The translations under genes were made by a program, and so were the position numbers. A stretch of DNA of 6,214 nt from Scatosoma sp964504025. Its GTDB lineage: Bacteria > Bacillota > Clostridia > Christensenellales > Borkfalkiaceae. The stretch covers positions 1 through 6,214 of the forward strand of contig CAZDCO010000051.1 in the NCBI GenBank assembly GCA_964504025.1, in the 5' to 3' direction. The notes under the pieces were generated by a model. That model saw only the letters and a program-made list of their open reading frames with translations. It searched no databases and was not told the DNA's origin. Position 1 is the stretch's first letter, and the number at the start of each line of letters is the position of its first letter. Below, in pieces: positions 1-5,904 of this stretch.

Positions 1-10
1 AACTGAAAAT

Positions 11-53
11 GGGCACTTTTTAACGATTTTTCGCTAAAAATGCCCGTTTTTTT
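11..53 (+). terminator. Intrinsic terminator for a gene left of the window
   Basis: On the plus strand a long imperfect hairpin (arms 11-26 and 31-45, loop TTTT, one bulged C and one G-T pair) is followed at once by a run of seven T at 47-53. This is the classic form of a rho-independent terminator and would end a plus-strand transcript coming from off the left edge. Read on the minus strand, the same hairpin directly follows the tRNA-Leu 3'-end fragment but has only a short TTTT after it, so it could also act weakly in that direction. Confidence 0.75.
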
Positions 54-73
54 GGTGCGGTCGACAGGAATTG
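49..73 (-). repeat. Stray copy of the tRNA-Leu 3' end (direct repeat of 250-274)
   Basis: Twenty-five bases here are identical to 250-274, offset by 201 bases. Of these, 54-73 correspond to the T-loop/T-arm 3' half, the acceptor 3' strand, the discriminator A and the encoded CCA of the intact tRNA-Leu; the rest is a T-run. Identity stops abruptly at base 74. The sequence beyond it does not fold into the rest of a tRNA, so this is a fragment and not a second gene. It may be the far attachment-site copy left by an element that integrated into the tRNA 3' end, or the remains of a deleted tandem tRNA. Confidence 0.8.
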
Positions 74-217
74 CGCCTTTAGCGGCGCGCCCCGGCAGGC
101 GATTATCAATCGTCTGGTTTTGCCCAAACTTTTTTGTAGTGGCAGTATTCGAGGCAAAACAACTTTTCTCCCGAAAAGTTCCTCCAACCCTCAATTCCCG
201 TCGAAATTCGTTTATGC
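74..217. other. Non-coding spacer between the two tRNA 3'-end copies
   Basis: This stretch has no credible gene on either strand. The open frames across it have no ribosome binding site and run straight through the tRNA or its fragment. It holds a GC-rich patch (73-100), a T-run (130-135) and a perfect stem-loop at 161-180. Together with the flanking direct repeats it forms a unit of about 200 bases. No recognisable integrase or transposase remnant is visible. Confidence 0.6.
161..180 (-). other. Perfect 8-bp stem-loop
   Basis: AACTTTTC (161-168) and GAAAAGTT (173-180) are perfect inverted repeats around a 4-base loop. On the minus strand the stem is followed by GTTTTGCC, so it could be a weak terminator behind the tRNA-Leu terminator. 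It could equally be a structural end of the 201-base unit. The function is not known. Confidence 0.5.
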
Positions 218-254
218 AAAAAGAAAGACACCCACAAGGGATGTCTTTCTTTTT
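218..254 (-). terminator. tRNA-Leu terminator (symmetrical hairpin)
   Basis: AAAAAGAAAGACA (218-230) pairs perfectly with 242-254, and CCC (231-233) pairs with GGG (238-240) below a 4-base loop, with one bulged base. On the minus strand the hairpin begins at the CCA end of the tRNA and its 3' arm ends in a T-run, as expected for intrinsic termination. The symmetry means it would also work on the plus strand. Confidence 0.85.
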
Positions 255-338
255 GGTGCGGTCGACAGGAATTGAACCTGCATGGAGTTACCCACAAGAT
301 CCTTAGTCTTGCGCGTCTGCCAGTTCCGCCACGACCGC
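254..338 (-). tRNA. tRNA-Leu, anticodon AAG, CCA encoded
   Basis: On the minus strand the 7-bp acceptor stem GCGGTCG/CGACCGC (332-338 with 258-264) is followed by discriminator A (257) and an encoded CCA (254-256). The anticodon stem CAAGA/TCTTG encloses the 7-base loop CTAAGGA, which has T33, anticodon AAG (plus-strand 302-304) and G37. The variable arm is long and can form a TGGG/TCCA stem, and the T-arm loop is TTCAATT. The long variable arm, A73 and anticodon all fit leucine, reading CUU and, if A34 becomes inosine, also CUC and CUA. Bacteria more often use GAG here, although A34 tRNA-Leu is known in some Firmicutes. It is transcribed away from spoVT from its own promoter and ends in the hairpin at 218-254. 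Confidence 0.95.
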
Positions 339-350
339 ATTAACGCAATT

Positions 351-379
351 ATTATACCGTAACGGAATGCGTTTGTCAA
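351..379 (-). promoter_or_regulatory. Sigma-A promoter of tRNA-Leu
   Basis: On the minus strand a perfect -35 TTGACA (374-379) and a perfect -10 TATAAT (351-356) are separated by exactly 17 bases. Transcription would start near base 344, a few bases before the mature tRNA 5' end at 338. The full consensus suits a strongly expressed stable RNA. Confidence 0.92.
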
Positions 380-440
380 CTTATTTCATTGCACTTTCAG
401 AAAAAATTTTATTTTTTTCAAATTCCACCCCTCTCGCCAC

Positions 441-469
441 GCATATTTTTCTCCCGTCGCCGCAAAATA
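441..469 (+). promoter_or_regulatory. Candidate forespore (SigG/SigF-type) promoter of spoVT
   Basis: GCATA (441-445) and CAAAATA (463-469) are separated by 17 bases. This resembles the Bacillus SigG consensus, a GNATR-like -35 and a CATNMTA-like -10, with one mismatch in the -10. spoVT is a SigG target in Bacillus subtilis, which supports the reading. The predicted start near 476 leaves a very short leader directly before the SD. No good sigma-A promoter is seen in 380-480. Confidence 0.5.
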
Positions 470-492
470 TTTATGAAACGGAGGAAACAACC

Positions 493-1038
493 ATGAAAGC
501 AACGGGAATCGTAAGAAGAATCGACGAGCTGGGACGCGTCGTCATTCCAAAGGAAATCAGGCGCACGCTGCGTATCAAAGAGGGCGATCCGTTAGAGATC
601 TTCACCGAGCGCGACGAACTCATGCTCAAAAAATACTCCCCGATCGCCACATTGGAGCGGTTTAGCAAGGCGACGGCGCGTTCGTTGGGCGACCTCAGCG
701 GCAAATTAGCCGTCATTTGCGATACCGACGGCGTCTTGCACGCGTTCGGCGACGGCAAAAAGGAGTTCGACGGCAGGACACTTTCCGCCGATATGGAGCG
801 CATATTGAAAGAGCGGCGCAGCTATATCGCGAACGCTGCCGACGGCGGCGACGTATTGCCCCTCACCGCGGCGCATGAGGACGGCGTTACGGCGCAAATT
901 ATCGTGCCGATCGTTTCCGGCGGCGACTGTTTGGGCGCGGTGGCGATTCTTTCACAAGAAGAGGGCGCGAAAATGGACGGCAACGATATGAATTTAGCCC
1001 GACTGACTGCCGATATTTTAGCCAATCAGTTCGAATAA
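493..1038 (+). CDS. spoVT: Stage V sporulation protein T, AbrB-family regulator
   Basis: This gene encodes a 181-residue protein, close to the 178 residues of Bacillus SpoVT. Residues 1-50 form an AbrB/SpoVT swapped-hairpin DNA-binding domain; MKATGIVRRIDELGRVVIPK at the N-terminus is almost the Bacillus sequence. The remainder, about residues 55-181, matches the GAF-like regulatory domain of the family. SpoVT is a DNA-binding transcription factor of the developing forespore that modulates SigG-dependent genes and spore-coat and germination properties. Start 493 is chosen because GGAGG (480-484) lies 8 bases upstream and the family N-terminus begins here; the frame stays open to 367, but that extension is AT-rich promoter DNA. 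The gene stands alone between a divergent tRNA and a converging operon. Its presence implies an endospore former. Confidence 0.96.
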   Translation: MKATGIVRRIDELGRVVIPKEIRRTLRIKEGDPLEIFTERDELMLKKYSPIATLERFSKATARSLGDLSGKLAVICDTDGVLHAFGDGKKEFDGRTLSADMERILKERRSYIANAADGGDVLPLTAAHEDGVTAQIIVPIVSGGDCLGAVAILSQEEGAKMDGNDMNLARLTADILANQFE

Positions 1039-1044
1039 TTTCCC

Positions 1045-1104
1045 AAAAAAGAACGGGGCAGGTATGCGTTGAGTGCACACCTGCCCCGAAAGTATACGTT
1101 TTTT
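1045..1104. terminator. Shared hairpin terminator between convergent genes
   Basis: CGGGGCAGGT (1054-1063) pairs perfectly with 1079-1088, a 10-bp GC-rich stem, with a further TGC/GCA pairing inside the loop. On the minus strand it is followed after three bases by TTTTTT (1050-1045), an excellent terminator for the CvpA-like gene ending at 1108. On the plus strand the T-run (1099-1104) comes 10 bases after the stem, so termination of spoVT is probably weaker. Confidence 0.85.
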
Positions 1105-1107
1105 CGT

Positions 1108-2334
1108 TTACATGCCGCCTGCAAACATACCCTTGATTTGATCGAGGATAGGTTTGAGGAATTGTTCCATCGTCTTAAACAAGCCGTACGAGAGGGACGC
1201 GTCCGTCGCGAACAGTTTGTCGGCGGTGAAAATGCCGAAATAGCTCAACACGTACCAAACCGCCCACAGCAACGCCACAACGACGATTCCGATAATAAAG
1301 TAGATCGCACACGTCAACAAGCCGTCTACGACGTTCAAAAATCCGCGCGCGTATACGATTTCGGAAATCTTTTTCAAGAGCGCGTCGAGCAACTTCAACA
1401 ATACGATCGACACGAGCCACAAGATCAAGCCTGCGAGCAATTTACCGATAATCGGGGTAAACTGCCCGAGGATCGAACCGAACAACTGATTCGCCGCGTC
1501 CTCGCAACGCGAAACGTAGATCGCCAACGCGCTACCTTCGGGCATTGCCATAAAGGGCAACACGAACGCCAAAATGGCACATATCGTACCGCCGACCGCG
1601 CAGAAGAGGGAACGCAACGTTTCCATAAACCCTTTCCGCCGTCCCTTGCACGCGTAACCGATCAAGATCCCGACGATCGCCACGTCCATGGCGTACGTCC
1701 GCGAGAACTCCACCGCCTTTTGCACGAGCGGCGCACTCATTGCTTCGCCGAGCCCATCACTCAGTTGCGTAGCGTTGATTACGAGCAAAGCCGCGCACAC
1801 GATCACGGCGAGCACCATCAAAACGTTGACGGCGCAAAGAATACCGCCGAACAACCGTGAGAAGATCGAAGGCGTACCGTAGCCCTTGAAACGCACCATC
1901 TTACGGGACGCGTACTCTTCGTAGTCGTCGTAGTCGTAATACTCCTCGTCGTACTCTACGCCCTCGTCGTCGATCGAATAGATATCCGCTTTCTTCTTGA
2001 TCCGCTTCACGCGCGGACGGAAGGCGAGCGTGCACACGCCGTATAAGACGAGTGCGACGACGCAGGCAACGATTGCCAAAACGAACGAACCGATAAACGC
2101 GCCTACCGCGTCGCCAAGATTGGAAAACATAGCCGCGATCGGGTTGTTTTCGGCAAACAACGTTTTGTCCAAGACGACGAACAGCACCGCGGCGAATAAC
2201 CAAACGAAGCCGCTCCAGCTCACTTTGCGCGCGCCCTTTTTACAGCCCACCAAAAAGGCGATCAGCAGCACTACTGCAGAGATAGCCACTACGATCAAAG
2301 GCAAATACGCGAGCAATGACGTTGACAATAGCAT
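1108..2334 (-). CDS. Tandem CvpA-like integral membrane protein
   Basis: This is a 408-residue membrane protein with about eight hydrophobic segments (roughly residues 9-30, 41-56, 77-104, 161-187, 214-229, 240-262, 293-315 and 337-364). Two halves each resemble the CvpA (colicin V production) family: a first helix ending in a G..KG motif (GCKKGARK at 30-37; GRRKGFMETL at 231-240), and a last helix introduced by RLFGGILCAV (160-169) or VVDGLLTCAI (335-344). Canonical CvpA is about 160 residues with four helices, so this looks like a duplication. Between helices 3 and 4 lies a basic stretch (106-115), then an acidic tyrosine-rich insert (121-141). CvpA proteins have no settled biochemical activity, and none is assigned here. 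AAGGAG overlaps the glnS stop codon, 8 bases before the ATG. The gene sits 12 bases behind glnS and is presumably co-transcribed with it. The family call is from motif pattern only. Confidence 0.7.
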   Translation of the reverse strand: MLLSTSLLAYLPLIVVAISAVVLLIAFLVGCKKGARKVSWSGFVWLFAAVLFVVLDKTLFAENNPIAAMFSNLGDAVGAFIGSFVLAIVACVVALVLYGVCTLAFRPRVKRIKKKADIYSIDDEGVEYDEEYYDYDDYEEYASRKMVRFKGYGTPSIFSRLFGGILCAVNVLMVLAVIVCAALLVINATQLSDGLGEAMSAPLVQKAVEFSRTYAMDVAIVGILIGYACKGRRKGFMETLRSLFCAVGGTICAILAFVLPFMAMPEGSALAIYVSRCEDAANQLFGSILGQFTPIIGKLLAGLILWLVSIVLLKLLDALLKKISEIVYARGFLNVVDGLLTCAIYFIIGIVVVALLWAVWYVLSYFGIFTADKLFATDASLSYGLFKTMEQFLKPILDQIKGMFAGGM

Positions 2335-2346
2335 GATTTCCTCTCC

Positions 2347-3981
2347 TTATTTGTTAAAGTTATCCTTCAGGGAAACGATCTCGGACAGCACCAAACCGCC
2401 GTCCTCTTTCGTACATTTTTTATAATATCCCACGCGCATCAGCTGGAACGCCTTGTTCTCCGCGCTCTCCGCCAAGTACGGTTCGGCTTTGCCGTAGAAG
2501 ATATGCTCGCTTTCGGTATTCATACGTTCGGCGAAATCTTGCCCTGCGTAGTCGGCGTCTTTCAACAACGTACCGTAGCGGCGAATTTCCGCGTCCACGC
2601 CCGTTTTACCGTCTACCCATTGAATCGTACCCTTGACTTTGATACCGCTCGTATCGCTCGACGAACGGCTTTCGGGTACGTACGAACACTTCAACTCGAC
2701 TACGTTCCCCTCGTCGTCCGTTACGACTTCGTCGCAATGCACGATATACGCGTTCTTCAACCGCACGTAGCCGTCGGGCTTCAAACGTTGATACTTCGGC
2801 GGAGGGGTCAACGAGAAGTCGGCGCGATCGATGTATACCGTATCGGAGAACGCCACCTTTCTCACACCCAACTCCGGCTTCAAGGGGTGAATCGCCGTTT
2901 CCAGCTCTTCCGTGCCTTGGTAGTTGGTAATCGTCATTTTCAACGGATCTAACACCGCCATGGCGCGTTCCGCGTTCTCGTTCAAGTTGTCTCGAATACA
3001 CGCTTCCAAATAGGACAACTGACATTCGGAATTTGCTTTGACGATACCGATTTTCGTACAGAAATCTAACAACGCTTCGGGGGGTACGCCGCGATTGCGC
3101 AAGCCTGCCACCGTCGGCATACGGGGATCGTCCCAACCGTGTACGTGTCCCTCTTCCACAAGGCGTTTCAAGTACCGTTTGGACATAACCATATTCGTTA
3201 CCGCCAACCGCGCAAATTCGATTTGACGGGGCTTCGGCGCAAAGCCGAGTTGGATACCTACCCAGTCGTACAACGGGCGGTGGTCCTCAAACTCCAACGT
3301 GCATAACGAGTGGGTAACACCCTGTAAATAATCGCAAATGGGGTGCGCGTAGTCGTACATGGGATAGATACACCACTTGTCGCCCGTGCGGTGATGGGTG
3401 CAACGCAAAATGCGGTAGATGACGGGGTCGCGCATATTCATGTTCGGCGACGCCATATCGATCTTCGCACGCAAGCACTTGCTGCCGTCGGGATATTTTC
3501 CGTCCTTCATTTCACGGAAGAGACGCAAATTCTCTTCTACGCTACGGTTTCTATACGGACTTTCCTTGCCCGCTTCGGTCAACGAACCGCGCGTCGCGCT
3601 GATCTCTTCGGGGGAAAGGTCGCAAACGAACGCCTTGCCGTCCAAAATCAGTTTTTCCGCGTATTCGTAAATGGTATCGAAGAAATCGGATGCGTACACC
3701 TCTTTCGCCCAAGAATAGCCCACCCAGGAAATATCCTTGCGAATGGCGTCTACGAATTCCGTCTTTTCTTTGGACGGGTTCGTGTCGTCGAAAAAGAGGT
3801 TGCAGCTGCCGCCGTATTTCTTCGCCGTACCGAAGTTTACGAGCATACTCTTGATATGCCCGATATGCAAATAGCCGTTCGGTTCGGGAGGGAAACGGGT
3901 TTGTACGGCGTTGATTTTGCCGTTCTCGATGTCCTCGTTGATGATTTGTTCAATGAAATTCGTTGCTTCTATGGTCTTCAT
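2347..3981 (-). CDS. glnS: Glutaminyl-tRNA synthetase (GlnRS)
   Basis: This gene encodes 544 residues, against about 554 in Escherichia coli GlnRS. The enzyme is a cytoplasmic class I synthetase that charges tRNA-Gln with glutamine using ATP. The N-terminus (TNFIEQIINED, 8-18) aligns with family members. The Rossmann catalytic core has the HIGH signature in PPEPNGYLHIGH (31-42), FDDTNPSKEKTEF (64-76) and the KMSKS-equivalent VMSKR (265-269). The C-terminal third, from about residue 340, corresponds to the anticodon-binding beta-barrels. The start is fixed by the family alignment; the SD is weak (only AGAG-like bases before the ATG). The CvpA-like gene follows after 12 bases. Many Firmicutes lack GlnRS and make Gln-tRNA by amidating Glu-tRNA with GatCAB, so this gene implies direct charging, alone or beside GatCAB. 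No T-box leader is visible upstream. Confidence 0.97.
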   Translation of the reverse strand: MKTIEATNFIEQIINEDIENGKINAVQTRFPPEPNGYLHIGHIKSMLVNFGTAKKYGGSCNLFFDDTNPSKEKTEFVDAIRKDISWVGYSWAKEVYASDFFDTIYEYAEKLILDGKAFVCDLSPEEISATRGSLTEAGKESPYRNRSVEENLRLFREMKDGKYPDGSKCLRAKIDMASPNMNMRDPVIYRILRCTHHRTGDKWCIYPMYDYAHPICDYLQGVTHSLCTLEFEDHRPLYDWVGIQLGFAPKPRQIEFARLAVTNMVMSKRYLKRLVEEGHVHGWDDPRMPTVAGLRNRGVPPEALLDFCTKIGIVKANSECQLSYLEACIRDNLNENAERAMAVLDPLKMTITNYQGTEELETAIHPLKPELGVRKVAFSDTVYIDRADFSLTPPPKYQRLKPDGYVRLKNAYIVHCDEVVTDDEGNVVELKCSYVPESRSSSDTSGIKVKGTIQWVDGKTGVDAEIRRYGTLLKDADYAGQDFAERMNTESEHIFYGKAEPYLAESAENKAFQLMRVGYYKKCTKEDGGLVLSEIVSLKDNFNK

Positions 3982-4006
3982 ATTCTATCTCTGTTTTTCG
4001 TTTTTT

Positions 4007-4091
4007 CGTCGTTGCAAGCCGTCAGGCGCGGCAATCTCGTCCTCGGTCAAGCGGCAACAGATTGCTTCATCGCAAAGCTCCTCGCGATGGC
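4007..4091. repeat. Palindromic MITE-like intergenic repeat before glnS
   Basis: This is an imperfect palindrome. The inner arms GCAATCT (4031-4037) and AGATTGC (4059-4065) are exact inverted repeats. The outer ends (CGTCGTTGCAAGC at 4007-4019; on the minus strand CATCGCGAGGAGC from 4089) are related to each other and to the GTCATTGCGAGGAGC...GAAGCAATC type of short repeat that I recall from many bacterial genomes. No coding role is apparent. The adjoining C- and G-rich stretch to about 4123, which includes a GGGG-TTATAT-CCCC hairpin at 4095-4108, may belong to the same unit. Family membership rests on memory of the motif and needs a genome-wide search. Confidence 0.5.
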
Positions 4092-4135
4092 AAGGGGGTT
4101 ATATCCCCACTCCCCTCTCCCGAAGGAAAAGCGTT

Positions 4136-4160
4136 CCGTTGCAAAAATCAACGGTTTTTT
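4136..4160 (+). terminator. Terminator-like hairpin in fhs-glnS spacer, plus orientation
   Basis: CCGTTG (4136-4141) and CAACGG (4149-4154) form a 6-bp stem with a 7-base loop, followed on the plus strand by six T (4155-4160). No plus-strand gene precedes it. Read in the direction of fhs, it sits just past the stop codon but has no adjacent T-run (only TTTT several bases later), so it would end fhs transcripts poorly. Confidence 0.45.
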
Positions 4161-4165
4161 GCCTA

Positions 4166-5821
4166 TCAGGAAAGTCCGACGATCGTCCCGTCGGACAACA
4201 AATCGATTTTTTCGGCGGCAGGATGCGCACCCAAACCGGGCATCAACATAATCTTGCCTGCGATCGCGACGATAAAGCCTGCGCCGCCCTTCAAGACGAT
4301 GTCGCGCACATTGATACGGAAACCTTGCGGCCGTCCCAACAATTCCGCGTTGTCCGAAAGGGAATATTGCGTTTTCGCAATGATGACGGGCAGGTTGCCG
4401 CAACCCTTTTCTTCGATAATCTTAATCTTCTCAAGCGCGTCTTCGGAGAAGTCCACTCCGTCCGCGCCGTAAATCTTCTTCGCTACGTTTTCGATCTTCT
4501 CGCAAACGCCCTCGTTCAATTCGTACGGGTGTTCGAGTTTCGACGGAATTTCGCACGCTTTCACCACGGCTTCGGCAAGTTCCTTGCCGCCTTCGCCGCC
4601 CTTCAAGAACACATCGGTAAAGATTGCCGTCGCGCCTGCCTTGCGCACCGTTTCGATGACGAGATCGGTTTCCGCCTGCGTATCGGTAAAGAAGCGGTTC
4701 ATCGCCACGACAACGGGCTTCTTATACACGTTTTGCACGTTTTCGATATGCTTCAACAGGTTGGGCATACCCTTTTCCAACGCTGCGAGATCTTCCGTAG
4801 CAAGGTTCTCTTTCGCCGCACCGCCGTGCAATTTCAACGCCTTGACCGTCGCCACGATCACGACGCAATTCGGTTCGATATTCGCCGCGCGGCACTTGGT
4901 ATCCAAGAATTTCTCCGCACCGAGATCCGCGCCGAAGCCTGCCTCCGTTACCGCGTAGTCCGCAAGACTCATCGCCGCGTACGTCGCTTGCACGCTGTTG
5001 CAGCCGTGCGCGATATTCGCAAACGGTCCGCCGTGAATGATCGCAGGTGTATGTTCGAGCGTTTGTACCAAATTCGGTTTCATCGCGTCTTTCAAGAGTA
5101 CCGCCATCGAACCGACAGCACCCGGAATTTCCTTGGCGCGGACGAAGTCGCCGTCCTCGTTCAAGCCGACGATAATCTCGCCCAGCCGTCTTTTCAAATC
5201 GTCGATATCCGTCGCCAAACAGAGTACCGCCATAATTTCGCTCGCCGCGGTAATGTCGAAGTGATCCTCGCGTTCCACCCCTCTGCCCTTACCGCCGATC
5301 GTAACGTTGATCAGCTCGCGTTCGTTCATATCCATACAACGATGGAAATAGATATTGTTGACGTCGATTCGGAGTGCGTTGCCACGGAAAATATGGTTAT
5401 CCATCAACGCGCAAAGGAGGTTGTTCGCCGCCGTAATCGCGTGTAAATCGCCCGTGAAATGCAGGTTAATATCGGACATGGGTACGACTTGCGCGTAGCC
5501 GCCGCCCGCCGCGCCGCCTTTGATCCCGAATACCGGACCGAGAGAGGGTTCGCGCAAGGCAAGGCACGCCCGTTTGCCGATCTTCGACAAGCCGTCGGCA
5601 AGCCCGATCGACACCGTCGTTTTTCCCTCGCCCGAAGCGGTGGGGTTGATCGCCGTAACCAAAATCAGTTTGGCTTTCCGTTCCGCGTTTTTAGGTAAAG
5701 AAATTTTCGCCTTGTACTTTCCGTACAGTTCCAGCTCGTTTTCCGTCAGTCCCAGCTTTGCCGCCACGTCCCTGATATCCGATAAGGACGCGCTTTCCGC
5801 AATTTCAATATCCGAAAGCAT
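4166..5821 (-). CDS. fhs: Formate-tetrahydrofolate ligase
   Basis: This gene encodes 551 residues, the normal length for the family (about 556). The cytoplasmic enzyme makes 10-formyl-tetrahydrofolate from formate, ATP and tetrahydrofolate. It feeds purine and formyl-Met synthesis and, in acetogens, the methyl branch of the Wood-Ljungdahl pathway. Visible signatures are the ATP-binding P-loop NPTASGEGKTT (59-69, Lys67), REPSLGP (90-96), the family signature GIKGGAAGGGY (99-109) and the second signature VATVKALKLHGG (322-333). The second signature has Lys where the usual pattern has Arg, a conservative change. The ATG is well supported: GAGGAG (5828-5833) lies 6 bases upstream. It is divergent from glyQS and is followed by glnS on the same strand. 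One fhs gene does not by itself show acetogenesis, since many fermenters have it. Confidence 0.98.
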   Translation of the reverse strand: MLSDIEIAESASLSDIRDVAAKLGLTENELELYGKYKAKISLPKNAERKAKLILVTAINPTASGEGKTTVSIGLADGLSKIGKRACLALREPSLGPVFGIKGGAAGGGYAQVVPMSDINLHFTGDLHAITAANNLLCALMDNHIFRGNALRIDVNNIYFHRCMDMNERELINVTIGGKGRGVEREDHFDITAASEIMAVLCLATDIDDLKRRLGEIIVGLNEDGDFVRAKEIPGAVGSMAVLLKDAMKPNLVQTLEHTPAIIHGGPFANIAHGCNSVQATYAAMSLADYAVTEAGFGADLGAEKFLDTKCRAANIEPNCVVIVATVKALKLHGGAAKENLATEDLAALEKGMPNLLKHIENVQNVYKKPVVVAMNRFFTDTQAETDLVIETVRKAGATAIFTDVFLKGGEGGKELAEAVVKACEIPSKLEHPYELNEGVCEKIENVAKKIYGADGVDFSEDALEKIKIIEEKGCGNLPVIIAKTQYSLSDNAELLGRPQGFRINVRDIVLKGGAGFIVAIAGKIMLMPGLGAHPAAEKIDLLSDGTIVGLS

Positions 5822-5861
5822 ATTTTTCTCCTCGTTAAACGTGTATACTCGTAGTTATATC

Positions 5862-5870
5862 ATTATAACA
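5862..5870 (-). promoter_or_regulatory. Extended -10 promoter of fhs
   Basis: On the minus strand TGTTATAAT is a perfect extended -10 element (TGnTATAAT). The -35 position (around 5885-5890) is a poor match, which is usual for extended -10 promoters. The start would be near 5855, giving a leader of about 34 bases with the SD at 5828-5833. Phased A-tracts on the template side lie at about -50 to -76. Confidence 0.7.
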
Positions 5871-5904
5871 CATATTTCAAAAAAAGGGAATAGATAACCG
5901 CTAA

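Noticed and set aside
54..140. A second complete tRNA gene
   Set aside because: Only the final 20 bases match a tRNA. The upstream bases on the minus strand give no anticodon arm, D-arm or matching acceptor strand.
40..306. Open frame of 88 codons on the plus strand
   Set aside because: It reads antisense through the tRNA-Leu and its 3' fragment, has no ribosome binding site, and is a known type of spurious annotation over tRNA genes.
1069..1860. Long plus-strand frame (263 codons)
   Set aside because: It is the antisense shadow of the CvpA-like gene: low-complexity His/Arg/Gln-rich composition, no SD, and it begins inside the terminator hairpin.
4094..4123. G-quadruplex on the minus strand
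   Set aside because: Only three suitable G-runs are present before the sequence switches to a C-run that would pair with them, so a hairpin is more likely.
3982..4165. T-box riboswitch in front of glnS
   Set aside because: No T-box core motif or antiterminator/terminator pair is found on the minus strand. The spacer is explained better by the palindromic repeat.
3911..5446. Very long plus-strand frame (511 codons)
   Set aside because: It runs antisense across the end of glnS, the intergenic repeat and most of fhs. Its Arg/His/Val-rich composition is typical of a shadow frame.
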